DNA of 64,000 nucleotides. Origin: Parendozoicomonas callyspongiae. Its GTDB lineage: Bacteria; Pseudomonadota; Gammaproteobacteria; Pseudomonadales; Endozoicomonadaceae. The notes under the pieces are model-generated. The model searched no databases. It worked only from the letters and a program-made list of their open reading frames with translations, and was not told the DNA's origin. Of this stretch, positions 28,049 through 37,270 are shown piece by piece (the stretch's first letter is position 1; each line of letters opens with the position of its first letter). The DNA lies in NCBI RefSeq assembly GCF_023502345.1, contig NZ_JAMFLX010000026.1, positions 1-64,000 on the forward strand, in the 5' to 3' direction. The position numbers and the translations under genes are program-made.

Positions 28049-28801
28049 GTGAACAGACTGGAGAGTTTTACTGATCAATTTATGAGTCAATCTGATTTTC
28101 CACCCGCCCAGTTGCTATCAATGGCCTTGATATCCGTTGATGTTGTCGCTTTGAGGTTGCACCAGGGGCAGCTGCAGGTTCTCACTGCTCCCGCCACTCA
28201 CCCGAAGGCAACGTTTCCCCGGGCTTTACCTGCCGGACGAATAGATCCACAAATAGATAGCGAGCTGGAACAAACGGCTCTCAGACAAATTACTCAACTG
28301 ACCAGTGCCGAACCCTCCTGGCTGGAGCAAGTTGAAACCATTGGCAATAACCATCGGGACAGCCGTGGCTGGTCCCTGACCGTGGTGTACTTTGCCCTTC
28401 TGAGAGGTGAACCGGAAAAAGATCTGGGTGAAGCCGAATGGCTGGATATTGGTATTCAAACAACGGCCTGCCACGATCCCCAGCTGCCAGACCTGGCTTA
28501 TGACCACCAAAGCTTGCTGCTGACAGCCATAGAAAGGCTTTGCAGCAAGGTGCAGTACAGTACTCTCCCTCTGTATCTGCTTCCTGAAGTCTTTACGCTG
28601 TCTGAAATCCGCGATGTTTTTAACTGTATACTGGGTAAGTCTCCCCCAATGCGCTCCATACGCAATCGCTTTGTGGGCGGAAATATTCTGGAAGATACCG
28701 GTGAAAAGCGTTACGGCAGTAATCGGCCTGCCAGCATATATCGCATGAAGGAGTGTGACTGTGCCCAGCTGTTTAACCGGTTATATCAGACAACACAGTA
28801 A
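28049..28801 (+). CDS. nrtR: Nudix-related NAD-biosynthesis repressor NrtR
   Basis: The N-terminal Nudix fold (about 20-150) has lost the catalytic Nudix-box residues: after LPAGRIDPQIDSELEQTAL the expected REx2EE is missing. This is typical of NrtR, which senses ADP-ribose instead of hydrolysing it. The C-terminal part is the winged-helix region (PLYLLPEVFTLSEIRDVF; NRFVGGNILEDTGEKRYG) that binds the operator. Divergence from pncA-pncB supports the assignment. GTG at 28049 is chosen because AAAGG lies nine bases upstream; TTG 28040 is too close and ATG 28082 also possible. Confidence 0.88.
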   Translation: MNRLESFTDQFMSQSDFPPAQLLSMALISVDVVALRLHQGQLQVLTAPATHPKATFPRALPAGRIDPQIDSELEQTALRQITQLTSAEPSWLEQVETIGNNHRDSRGWSLTVVYFALLRGEPEKDLGEAEWLDIGIQTTACHDPQLPDLAYDHQSLLLTAIERLCSKVQYSTLPLYLLPEVFTLSEIRDVFNCILGKSPPMRSIRNRFVGGNILEDTGEKRYGSNRPASIYRMKECDCAQLFNRLYQTTQ

Positions 28802-28804
28802 AAA

Positions 28805-29734
28805 CTAGCGCGGAAGAAGGCTTTCCAGAGCCTTTTCCAACTCTGGATAAAGAAAGGTAAAACCGGAATACTCCAACTTAAAGGAAATTGGGCGCTGCCC
28901 TTCCAGCAGCAAAGCTGAAGCATCCCCCAGCATCAGCTTCATCATAAACCCCGGGACAGTAAAAAAGGCCGGACGTTTAACAGCATTCCCAAGAGCCTTG
29001 GAAAAAGTGCGGTTATCAACCGCCTTGGGTGCAACCAGGTTAAATGGCCCCTGGGCATCAGGCGTATCCAGCAGAAAGAGAATACCTCTGACCATATCCT
29101 CAATATGAATCCATGGCATGACCTGCTGACCACTTCCAATGGGACCACCTACTCCCATTTTGAAAGCAGGCAACATCTTGGCAAGAGCACCATACTTGGG
29201 ATGTAATACCACACCGGTTCTGAGCAAACACAAACGGCAGTCATCACTGATAGTCTGAGCAGCCTGCTCCCATTCCGAGCAGAGTTCTGCCGCAAAATCA
29301 TCACCGGCAGGATACATTTCGGTGATTTCATCATCAGGTTTCTGTGGGCCGTAGTAGCCAACAGCAGAGCCAGAAATAAATACTTTCGGGGTTTTATCCT
29401 GAGCATTCAGCCATTCAACCAGTTCACTGGTCAGATTGATCCGACTCTCACGAAGTATCTGCTTGCGGGAGCTACTCCAGCGTTTCTCGACGATACCTTC
29501 ACCTGCCAGGTTGATACAGGCATCGGGCCCTTCTGGAAACGGCCACTGGTCAAAGCTTTGAATGGATTGCACCTGGTCACCCAGGGTACGGGCAACACGG
29601 TCAGATGACTGACGGCTGAAGACAACCACAGTCCAGTTATCCTTCAACAACTCCGGAACCAGAAATTGACCGATAAAACCAGTACCGCCTGTTATCAGCA
29701 GCGTTTTCTGGCTTATTACATCATTCTCTTCCAT
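28805..29734 (-). CDS. TIGR01777-type NAD(P)-binding epimerase (YfcH family)
   Basis: The 309-residue protein has the Rossmann start TGGTGFIGQFLVPEL and the YfcH-type body: ACINLAGEGI, VFISGSAVGYYG, LLRTGVVLHP, MPWIHIEDMVRGI, FNLVAPKAV. Members are extended short-chain dehydrogenase-like proteins of unknown substrate, widely conserved in bacteria. Length is normal. It converges with nrtR, only three bases between stops. Confidence 0.9.
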   Translation of the reverse strand: MEENDVISQKTLLITGGTGFIGQFLVPELLKDNWTVVVFSRQSSDRVARTLGDQVQSIQSFDQWPFPEGPDACINLAGEGIVEKRWSSSRKQILRESRINLTSELVEWLNAQDKTPKVFISGSAVGYYGPQKPDDEITEMYPAGDDFAAELCSEWEQAAQTISDDCRLCLLRTGVVLHPKYGALAKMLPAFKMGVGGPIGSGQQVMPWIHIEDMVRGILFLLDTPDAQGPFNLVAPKAVDNRTFSKALGNAVKRPAFFTVPGFMMKLMLGDASALLLEGQRPISFKLEYSGFTFLYPELEKALESLLPR

Positions 29735-29765
29735 AAGGCTTTACACCACCTGGCTGGATCAGCAC

Positions 29766-30044
29766 TTAGCTTCGCGATTTACCTGTACTAAGTTTGGATA
29801 TCTCACTTGAGAGTGCAACTAAGAAGTTGTCTGAAAAGCCATTTCCAATCAAAAAATGCACATGATCCTTGTCCGTCCCAATCTCCAGAAACTTGATCTG
29901 ATATCTGGCCTCTATCTGTAGACACACTGCTTTCAGCTCTTTATCTACAGCATTGTCAAATACCGCTCGGCGATACTTTGCAGGAAACACTAAGTGATAA
30001 AGCAAAACTGTAACGTTATAACTCTTGTGGGTGTATTCGCTCAC
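29766..30044 (-). pseudogene. IS200/IS605 transposase TnpA, truncated
   Basis: 92 codons start like TnpA (YNVTVLLYHLVFPAKYRRAVF) and keep the HUH motif DHVHFLI, but the protein ends early (GFSDNFLVALSS onwards departs from the family). The helix with the catalytic Tyr, normally near residue 125, is absent. The yfcH gene begins about 30 bases further on, so the 3' end of the element is lost. Confidence 0.75.
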
Positions 30045-30143
30045 CCTACCATTTTACGCTGCAAGTTGCGGGGAATATGACCCGAAGAGATTGAAAATCC
30101 GCCAGAACCGATTAGCCACCCGCTGCCTCGGTTGTTCTCATCC

Positions 30144-31871
30144 TTACCAATGCCTGCGATGGCCCCGCTTACTCTTTTTGCTCTTATGTTTTTTACCTTT
30201 TTGAGGCTTTGGTTTCACTGGTGACTCTGTGTGTAGAACTTCCTCAAATCCAAAAGCAGGGAGCGCAACCTGCCGTATAGGCCGAGAATTGGAGCGAGCA
30301 TTATGCTCAATGCAGCGGCCATGTGTATACATACGACCATCATACTCTTTTCTCCACAGTTCCATGCATACCCAACAAAACTCGTGTTTGCATTTTCCAC
30401 AGGTAATATGATGGCAGCCATCAAGCTTTTCTATCGGGGTTTTACATCTCGGGCATAACTTCCAGTCACCACTCTCAACCATTCTTTTTATCTGGCAGTA
30501 ATTCTCATATTGCTGAGCCTGGTCGCCCAAAATCAGCTGTGCGTGATCTTTTTTACGCCCACGATAAAACAACATTTTTTGTTCACAATTCCGTCGCGGA
30601 CAGGCAAATTCGGCTTTCTCTCCAACGTTGACATCAGGTTTAAACCCTATATAGCTGCAATTTTGGGCCGGACAAAAGAACATTGACGGATCCTTTGAAC
30701 AGGCTTCCTCCAACTCATAGAAACTGATTTTTTCCAGAATTCGCTTATCGCCACAAACAAGCAAAATATCATCATCAGACCAAGTGACACTGCACGCAAA
30801 ACCTGGACACTCAGGCCGCTTGTGATTCAGTACGCTGTTTTCAAGCTGATCGAACAGGCAAGACCGGCAGGCGTGATGCTCACCACAGGATAAGCCATCA
30901 TTAAGCTCACCATCATCCTGATTCATCGGACTCATGCAGATAAGACAGTCTCGCCCACTCAAATCATACTGAATACCAAGATATCCAACCGTTTTAAAAC
31001 CGATTAATTGGCTGCGCCTGTTAACAAGGATGCCTCTCTCTGTTTGCAAAGCTTTAAACTTCAGATTGCATTGCAGGCATTCAGCTTCTGTCTCTCCTTT
31101 GAAAATCAAAGTGATTTCATCAAAGAAATTTGCTGCAATACGAGCACCACAGGTGCAAAATAAGGCCTCAATTGTTTTGGGCTGTATTTTACAGTCAATT
31201 CCTTCATCTGACGCATAACCTTTAGAGCCGATCTCTTCAACTTCATCACCATTAACACTCAGATTGCTTAAGCGGGATTCAAGTCCGCAAAGGCGAGAAT
31301 TTTCTTCCTGTGATTTACTGGCTGAATAAGGTAATGACGGCTCGTATCCTCTTAAATCATGCGATGGCAATACTACCTGACAGAGAATAGACAAATCGAC
31401 CCTCAGCCTGGGCATTGACTCCAGCCTGATTTTCTCCTGCTCCAAAGTAGCACTGGAAATAAAACATGATTCTCCACACTCCTTATAATCAGATACAGAG
31501 GGAAACACCTCATCATTTCCATAACTGATACAGTCAGTCTCAGGAGTACTCCCACCGCCACTTTCAGCCAGCCTTTGTACTGATGTTATAACAGTTTCCT
31601 GCTCGTGTTCTTTTCCCGGAAAAACCAGCACACTAGCTGATACCAGATGGAAAGGCACAGCTGATACAGCGCCATACATTGGTTTGGCAAACGTCGGCAA
31701 AAACAGGATGTTCTCTTCTCCCATCTGCTTTCCGGTCAGCCATTGCGCTGAAGTAAATGTTGAGGAGTATGTAGCCTCTTTCCTCAACGAAAACATTCCC
31801 AATGCGCTCTGAGATATAACCCACATCAGCAGATTGGCCAACAAACACTTTGAAACCGAACCGAGCCGCAT
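30144..31871 (-). CDS. RBR (RING1-IBR-RING2) E3 ubiquitin-ligase-like protein
   Basis: The 575-residue protein ends in a complete Ariadne-type RBR module. RING1: C309, C312, C329, H332 or H333, C335, C338, C355, C360. IBR: C400, C405, C424, C429 and a following His. RING2/Rcat: LCPRCKTPIEKLDGCHHITC, then CKHEFCWVCMELW. The Rcat Cys486 in DGCHH is at the place of the catalytic thioester cysteine of parkin and HHARI. Before the module lies a four-Cys zinc site (C239, C241, C265, C268). Residues 1-235 are mostly unstructured with a hydrophobic start. The tail is Lys/Arg-rich (KGKKHKSKKSKRGHRRHW). AAGGA five bases before the ATG supports the start. RBR ligases act in eukaryotes, so a host-directed effector is inferred. 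IS fragments flank the left side. Confidence 0.9.
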   Translation of the reverse strand: MRLGSVSKCLLANLLMWVISQSALGMFSLRKEATYSSTFTSAQWLTGKQMGEENILFLPTFAKPMYGAVSAVPFHLVSASVLVFPGKEHEQETVITSVQRLAESGGGSTPETDCISYGNDEVFPSVSDYKECGESCFISSATLEQEKIRLESMPRLRVDLSILCQVVLPSHDLRGYEPSLPYSASKSQEENSRLCGLESRLSNLSVNGDEVEEIGSKGYASDEGIDCKIQPKTIEALFCTCGARIAANFFDEITLIFKGETEAECLQCNLKFKALQTERGILVNRRSQLIGFKTVGYLGIQYDLSGRDCLICMSPMNQDDGELNDGLSCGEHHACRSCLFDQLENSVLNHKRPECPGFACSVTWSDDDILLVCGDKRILEKISFYELEEACSKDPSMFFCPAQNCSYIGFKPDVNVGEKAEFACPRRNCEQKMLFYRGRKKDHAQLILGDQAQQYENYCQIKRMVESGDWKLCPRCKTPIEKLDGCHHITCGKCKHEFCWVCMELWRKEYDGRMYTHGRCIEHNARSNSRPIRQVALPAFGFEEVLHTESPVKPKPQKGKKHKSKKSKRGHRRHW

Positions 31872-32013
31872 AGGCTTCCTTATTTGTCGGGGAGAGCGAG
31901 AATAGATCGGAGCTTGACTTTAATAAAGAAACCAATGATGCCTAATAAAAACTGAGTTATTATCAAATCTACTGTTGGAATAAAATATCAAACTCTGTTT
32001 GGATTCACCTTCA

Positions 32014-33447
32014 ATGGCTAACAATAAACTGCAATTGGTATGGTTACGTTCTGACCTGAGAAGCAGGGATAATCCCGCACTCTACCAGGCTTCTCTAAAA
32101 GGCCCGGTAATTTGCGTTTGGTGCAGTTTTGAAGAACAATGGCTGAAACATAATGACAGCCCCAACAAACTGCGGTTCTGGCAGGAGAACCTGAATGTTC
32201 TGAAAAAGAATCTGGAAGTTTTCAACATACCGCTTATCACTAAAAGACTGAAGCGATTTTCAGATACAGCGGACAGTCTTCTGCAATTAGCAAAAAAAAT
32301 AGACTGTGAGGCCATTTGGTTTAATGATGAATACGGTGCCAATGAACACAAACGCGATCAAAACATAAAAGCTGTTTTTGATAAGGCTGGCATTGGTTGT
32401 TTCTCATTTACAGGTGACTGCCTTATGACTCCAGGCTCAGTATTAAATAAAGAGGGGAGCTTCTTTAAAGTTTTTACCCCTTTTCGCAAGGCTGTTTACC
32501 AAAATATATCACCCAGTGATTATCACCCATGCCCAGCTCCAAAAAAGCAAGAACCGCCATCTCTCAATGTGAAAAGTGACAAGTTACCAGCCTATAAACC
32601 CACTGCAGAAAATATCCTTGAAACCTGGCCTGCAGGTGAAAAAAATGCCCATAAGATATTGAAAGCATTTATTGAAGAGAGAGCTGATGGCTATAAGAAA
32701 AATCGTGACTTTCCTGCTAAAACAGGAACCAGCAGTCTCTCCGTTTACCTGACTGCCGGTGTTCTTTCCATACGACAGTGTTTCGAAGCTGCAGCAAAGG
32801 CAAATGATGGAGAGCTTGATACAGGATGTGCCGGACTGGCCTGCTGGATGAGCGAGCTGATATGGCGTGAGTTTTACCGACATATCCTGGTCGGCTTCCC
32901 AAGGGTCTCCATGAGCAGAGCTTTCCAGAAACATACCGAACAGATTCCCTGGAAAACAGACAAACAACTTCTCAAAGCCTGGCAGGAAGGAAAGACCGGT
33001 TACCCTATTGTTGATGCCGCTATGCGACAGCTTGTTGCAACCGGCTGGATGCACAACCGTTTGCGGATGATCTGCGCCATGTTCTTCACCAAAGATCTGA
33101 TGTTGGACTGGAGACTGGGTGAGAAGTTCTTTATGGAGCATCTCATTGATGGTGACCTGGCTTCCAACAACGGTGGCTGGCAGTGGTCTGCAAGCACCGG
33201 AACAGATGCCGCGCCTTATTTTCGAATATTTAACCCTGCCAGCCAGTCAGCCAAGTTCGATCCTGACGGAGTGTTTCTCAGGGAATGGTTACCAGAACTT
33301 AAAAACCTGGATGGAAAATCAATACACACTCCCTCGAGCGGCAAGCACGATCTACTCGGGAGCAATCCTGATTACCCGGAGCCGATTATCGATCACAATC
33401 TGGCCCGGACTGAAACTCTTGGAACATTTAAGTCTTTGAAAAAGTAA
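32014..33447 (+). CDS. phrB: Deoxyribodipyrimidine photolyase
   Basis: PhrB repairs cyclobutane pyrimidine dimers with blue light, using FADH- and an antenna cofactor. About 477 residues from the ATG at 32014; an in-frame TTG at 31999 is less likely. It has the N-terminal antenna domain (LVWLRSDLRSRDNPAL) and the FAD domain with WREFYRHIL, YPIVDAAMRQL, GWMHNRLRMICAMF, DLASNNGGWQWSASTGTDA and PYFRIFNP. This is a class I CPD photolyase of normal length. Divergent from the RBR gene. Confidence 0.95.
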   Translation: MANNKLQLVWLRSDLRSRDNPALYQASLKGPVICVWCSFEEQWLKHNDSPNKLRFWQENLNVLKKNLEVFNIPLITKRLKRFSDTADSLLQLAKKIDCEAIWFNDEYGANEHKRDQNIKAVFDKAGIGCFSFTGDCLMTPGSVLNKEGSFFKVFTPFRKAVYQNISPSDYHPCPAPKKQEPPSLNVKSDKLPAYKPTAENILETWPAGEKNAHKILKAFIEERADGYKKNRDFPAKTGTSSLSVYLTAGVLSIRQCFEAAAKANDGELDTGCAGLACWMSELIWREFYRHILVGFPRVSMSRAFQKHTEQIPWKTDKQLLKAWQEGKTGYPIVDAAMRQLVATGWMHNRLRMICAMFFTKDLMLDWRLGEKFFMEHLIDGDLASNNGGWQWSASTGTDAAPYFRIFNPASQSAKFDPDGVFLREWLPELKNLDGKSIHTPSSGKHDLLGSNPDYPEPIIDHNLARTETLGTFKSLKK

Positions 33448-33449
33448 AC

Positions 33450-33572
33450 ATTCGGTGAACCCATTTGCTGAGCTCGCAATCCCTTGGTACCAGAGGAGTT
33501 CTTTTTTTGGTACGAAGTAACTATGTTGCTACAGCCCTTGAAAACTGGGGATATGACATGGGTTCACCGAAT
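33450..33572. mobile_element. MITE-like element with 14-base terminal inverted repeats
   Basis: ATTCGGTGAACCCA (33450-33463) and TGGGTTCACCGAAT (33559-33572) are exact inverted repeats enclosing 95 bases with no coding capacity. It begins three bases after the phrB stop. Size and structure suit a miniature inverted-repeat element or the shell of a deleted insertion sequence. A clear target duplication was not found. Confidence 0.5.
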
Positions 33573-33643
33573 ACTTACTTGAAAAAATAATTATGGTTTT
33601 GCAGCCATAAATAAACGCCACATTAAATGGCGCTCTTTCTCGT

Positions 33644-33680
33644 GAAAGTTTTTCATCCCGCGAGGGGACGAAAAACTTTC
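33644..33680 (-). terminator. Hairpin after the broken channel gene
   Basis: GAAAGTTTTTC (33644-33654) pairs with GAAAAACTTTC (33670-33680), with an inner TCCC/GGGA pairing. It lies just after the stop of the degraded outer-membrane channel gene on the minus strand. Confidence 0.6.
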
Positions 33681-33713
33681 TTCAGCTCATGGCTGTTTAT
33701 GCTAAGCCTGTGC

Positions 33714-34136
33714 TTACAGGTGCATACCAATACGGTAGATCATAGCACCGCCGTAGCCTTTCCAGCCCTGCTTGTTCTTGAAGTAGCTGTACTGAACACC
33801 GGTCTAGAAGGTATCGTTGATGTCATACCAAACACCAATGCCACCGTTCAGGCCAGTTTTGCTATGAGACAGCTTGGTGTACTCTTTGTTGCGGTTAAGC
33901 TCAATTTCATTCCAGTTGGTTACCATCAGAGGTACACCGGCAACTTCGAATGTTGCGCCAGCACTCCAACCAACCATGTAGCCATTGCTGCCCCGAATGT
34001 CATCAGATTTGTTTGACCAAGACAGGTCATGGATACCAGCCCAAGGCTTGAACCACCAGCCATTGCCAGTCAGACCAAGGTAGACCAACAACACGATTCT
34101 GTTCGGCGCTGTCGAAGCGCTGGTCATTGATATCAT
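33714..34136 (-). pseudogene. Degraded Tsx/OmpK-like outer-membrane channel gene
   Basis: The minus-strand frame encodes beta-barrel-like segments (WWFKPWAGIHDLSWS; FEVAGVPLMVTNWNE; GLNGGIGVWYDINDTF), then an in-frame TAG (complement of 33804-33806). The same frame continues with TGVQYSYFKNKQGWKGYGG and ends at a TAA at 33714-33716. The 5' end is also broken: an upstream segment in another frame reads VYDINDQRFDSAEQNRVV. Signal peptide and first strands are missing. It resembles nucleoside-specific Tsx-type channels; the family call is moderate, the pseudogene status strong. Confidence 0.65.
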
Positions 34137-34323
34137 AAACCTGACCGCAAAGTTAATTAAATGTAAATAAACTGTAATTATGAATTCATGTAGTTATCAC
34201 TATAAATGCCCCCTTTGTCAAACTTCGTTGTTTTTTAGTCAATACACGCACTATCACCGTATACTGACCCAGCAATGCTGAACCATGTTTCACCGTGGAC
34301 GACGAAAAGAGAAATAAATAACG

Positions 34324-34644
34324 ATGAACCGTATAAATCTTGCCAGATGGGTAGTTGCTACCATTTTGTTTCTCACTGGTAATCTGGCTGCAGAATCTGA
34401 CCAGGCAGAACTTATCACTCTGATTCAGCTTAAAGGGTGTGCCAACTGCCACGGCACAAAAGGTCAGGGCAATAAGTATATGAAGGGTCCGAAACTGGCT
34501 GGTCAGGCACCCGAGGAACTGATCAATAAGTTAAAAGCCTACCGTAGCGGGGAGAATGACAATCCCACTATGGCGATTATGAGTGCGCGATTGACGGATA
34601 AAGAAATCAGTCAACTGGCTGAGTATTTCAGCCAGTTTAAGTAG
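34324..34644 (+). CDS. Small periplasmic class I cytochrome c
   Basis: The 106-residue protein has a signal peptide (WVVATILFLTGNLAAES), one heme-binding CANCH motif (C39, C42, H43) and a candidate Met ligand in PTMAIM. This is the layout of single-heme c-type cytochromes of the c553/c5 kind that carry electrons to terminal oxidases or peroxidases. It stands alone, with an AT-rich promoter region and no oxidase gene nearby, so its partner is unknown. Confidence 0.88.
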   Translation: MNRINLARWVVATILFLTGNLAAESDQAELITLIQLKGCANCHGTKGQGNKYMKGPKLAGQAPEELINKLKAYRSGENDNPTMAIMSARLTDKEISQLAEYFSQFK

Positions 34645-34648
34645 GTTG

Positions 34649-35002
34649 TTAATTTATTTTTCGGGCAGAGTTTCCAAGAACTCTAGCTCCTGCGGGAACA
34701 TCCTTAGTTACTACAGACCCCGCACCGACAATGGTTTCTATTCCAACGGTTACCCCTGGCAGGATAATGGCGCCACCGCCGATCCAGACATCATCTTCAA
34801 TGGTCACGGCCAGAGCTTTTTCCATCCCTTCTGCCCGTAAAACCGGATCAAGATCATGGGCAGCAATATAAATCTGGGTATTGGGCCCAATCATCACACG
34901 CTTGCCAATAGTGACAGGAGCATTATCCAGTACAGAGCAGTTAAAGTTCAGAAAACCTTCTTCACCCATTTTCAATGTAATACCATAGGTACAATAAAAT
35001 CG
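34649..35002 (-). pseudogene. Maltose/galactoside O-acetyltransferase-like gene, 5' part missing
   Basis: The frame matches the C-terminal two thirds of Maa/LacA/NodL-type left-handed beta-helix acetyltransferases: FLNFNCSVLDNAPVTIG, YIAAHDLDP with the catalytic His, DDVWIGGGAIILPGV, GAGSVVTKDVPA. Homology continues upstream of the first start codon (YCTYGI, matching the usual FxCDYG segment) until an in-frame TAA at 35003-35005. About 70 N-terminal residues are lost. It ends five bases from the convergent cytochrome gene. Confidence 0.75.
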
Positions 35003-35068
35003 TTACAGAAACCCAGTGAACCACTGCTATTGTTGTTCTCTTCGCAGATCAGGCATCCACTGGTTTAA

Positions 35069-37183
35069 ATGATTACAGAAACAATTAGACGAATCCTGTT
35101 TCCAGTTTTAGCTTTGATGGTATTTTACTCCGCTTCCCCATTGAAGGCTGAGCAACATCCTCTTGATACAGTTCCAGACCATTTTATTGAAACCGGCTAC
35201 TTCTCAACTCAACCAGAGAGTTCCTACAATCCGGCCATTCGCATGGCACAAGATGAACTTCTGATCCCTCTCGGTTCTGTTGCTGCCACCAGCTTTGCCA
35301 TTGGTTTTGTGCACCGGTTTCTTGCCGACCGGTTGAAATCCAACTGGATCAGTACTTTAGGCTGGCCCTTGCTGAATATGACTTACTACTTTTTTATGCG
35401 CCCGGAGTTTGACCGCTATACAGCCCTGCGCCTGCTACCCAGCATTGGGGATGCTACCATGGTAGCTGCCTATGGCGAAGATTGGGCCGGTGCTGCCACC
35501 CCATGGTTAAGGACTGCAAATACCATTTATGTTGGTTTGGAAGCCATATGGCCTGAACTGAAAGCAGAGATCTCGGCTTATCGTCAGTGCAAAGTCCAGC
35601 CGGTTGTTATTGAAGGGAGCCAAAGCGCAGCAGACCTCAGTATTCTGACATGCCCGGTCAAAACCTCTGCATCAAACAATAAGCCAGCACTTTTTATTGA
35701 TTTCCTTGACACAGATGAGGTTTCAACAGATTCCCCCCTGATGAAAGGCCTGTACCAACTGAGGGAGATATGCAGCAGCATATCAATCTCAAAGCTGATG
35801 CTTGTTTATGAACACTCCCCCGATGGTGGAGTGCAGTTAAGAGTTTTCCCACAAATTGGATCTGGCTGGCAAAAACCGAAGGTGCTTGAAATTAATAATC
35901 TGCAAGGTGGTGGCTGGTGGTCAGATCTAAACTTTGCAGCCATGCAGATACAGAATAGCCAGCCGGTACTTCCTCCCCTGTCGCCTTCAATGATCGAAGG
36001 TATTGGAAATACCGTGAGTTATCCTCACGAGAGCCACAGCGTTGACGTTGATTCAGCGCGACTGGAACCTGTTGCCGGTTTGTTTACCCTGCCACAGGAA
36101 AATGATGCCTTCTGGTTCAGGCTAAAACCAGGCAGCCTGCTCCCTGGAGGTTACCAGCCTCTTCCTGAAGTTGTTCTGTCTCTCAATAGCAAATGGCTGG
36201 GTTCCTCTTCCCAGGCCAAGAAATTCCGGAAGCACTCCTTAATTCCGGAAACCATGCGGCTCCCCTGGAGAATAACGCAGTTGGGACTGATGTCATTTAT
36301 ACGCAGCCAATCCATCAAAGCGGCTGAAAAACTGGCCCGTTCTATTGAAGAATCCATTGTTTTGCCAGGTACACTTCTGGGCAAGGGCATTATTCCTGAC
36401 CAGATTTTGCCGCATTCCGAACAAACCTATGACCTGCAGATAGACGGACTTGGAACACCAGAAAGAGTGACCATCGAGACCAACGATGGCAAGCGTCTGC
36501 AGGGACTTCTGATTCGTTCTAACAGTGCGCACGACACCGGCGAGCGAACTCTTCATATTCATTACCATGGCAACGGGGAAACCAGCCATCTGGCGGGCCG
36601 GGCTCTCTTTGATGCACTCAAACCTGACAACCAGTCTCTTGCCGAATTCTGCAATGATCAGGGCGTTGATATTTTGATCCCTGAATACCGGGGCTACCGG
36701 AATGATCTCGAACCTGTGAATGGCCAGACTCTGCTCGATGATGCCAACCTGTTCTACCGACTGCTGAGCAATCAGTACCGCAGGGTTACCGTTTCAGGCT
36801 GGTCGCTGGGGTCAGGTATGGCTGCCTGGGTCTCCGGTCAGAATAATCCTGACTCAACAATTCTTCTTTCACCCTATACCAGCCTTGCCCGTGTAGGAAG
36901 GGATATGTTTATGGGTATCAAGATCCCCAAGTGGCTGGTGAAGTTCAATATGGAAACCGATCAAAACATCCAGCATATATCCCCCAATACCAGAATCTAC
37001 CTGCGGCACGGTTCACAAGATAAAGTGATCAACCCCCAGAATACCCAGGATCTTTATAACATTCTGAATGGTTCATCCCGTGACAATGTTGATATGAGGA
37101 TTCTTCGCGGCAGAGATCATATTAATATTCTGGGCGACAGCGGCATCAGTGACATTTTTGCCAGAGTACTGAAAAGAGAATAG
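35069..37183 (+). CDS. Secreted two-part protein with C-terminal alpha/beta hydrolase domain
   Basis: The 704-residue protein has a signal peptide (LFPVLALMVFYSASPLKA). An uncharacterised region of about 400 residues follows. The C-terminal alpha/beta hydrolase domain has the oxyanion strand HIHYHGNGE, the nucleophile elbow GWSLGSG at about residue 578, an acid-loop candidate in YLRHGSQDKV and a final His in GRDHINIL. It is probably a periplasmic or secreted esterase or lipase-like enzyme; the substrate is unknown. The N-terminal part could help substrate selection or membrane contact. Apparently monocistronic. Confidence 0.8.
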   Translation: MITETIRRILFPVLALMVFYSASPLKAEQHPLDTVPDHFIETGYFSTQPESSYNPAIRMAQDELLIPLGSVAATSFAIGFVHRFLADRLKSNWISTLGWPLLNMTYYFFMRPEFDRYTALRLLPSIGDATMVAAYGEDWAGAATPWLRTANTIYVGLEAIWPELKAEISAYRQCKVQPVVIEGSQSAADLSILTCPVKTSASNNKPALFIDFLDTDEVSTDSPLMKGLYQLREICSSISISKLMLVYEHSPDGGVQLRVFPQIGSGWQKPKVLEINNLQGGGWWSDLNFAAMQIQNSQPVLPPLSPSMIEGIGNTVSYPHESHSVDVDSARLEPVAGLFTLPQENDAFWFRLKPGSLLPGGYQPLPEVVLSLNSKWLGSSSQAKKFRKHSLIPETMRLPWRITQLGLMSFIRSQSIKAAEKLARSIEESIVLPGTLLGKGIIPDQILPHSEQTYDLQIDGLGTPERVTIETNDGKRLQGLLIRSNSAHDTGERTLHIHYHGNGETSHLAGRALFDALKPDNQSLAEFCNDQGVDILIPEYRGYRNDLEPVNGQTLLDDANLFYRLLSNQYRRVTVSGWSLGSGMAAWVSGQNNPDSTILLSPYTSLARVGRDMFMGIKIPKWLVKFNMETDQNIQHISPNTRIYLRHGSQDKVINPQNTQDLYNILNGSSRDNVDMRILRGRDHINILGDSGISDIFARVLKRE

Positions 37184-37270
37184 CTATCTCTTTCACTGTA
37201 ATCCGGTTAATCTTCGTCCTCAGCAATAGACGAACTTTGCCTTATAATTATTGATGGCGGGATAACAACA

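Noticed and set aside
31633-31935. Alternative frame of about 100 codons overlapping the RBR start
   Set aside because: The ATG at 31871 has a good AAGGA and leads into the RBR protein. The other frame needs a TTG start and ends without a domain.
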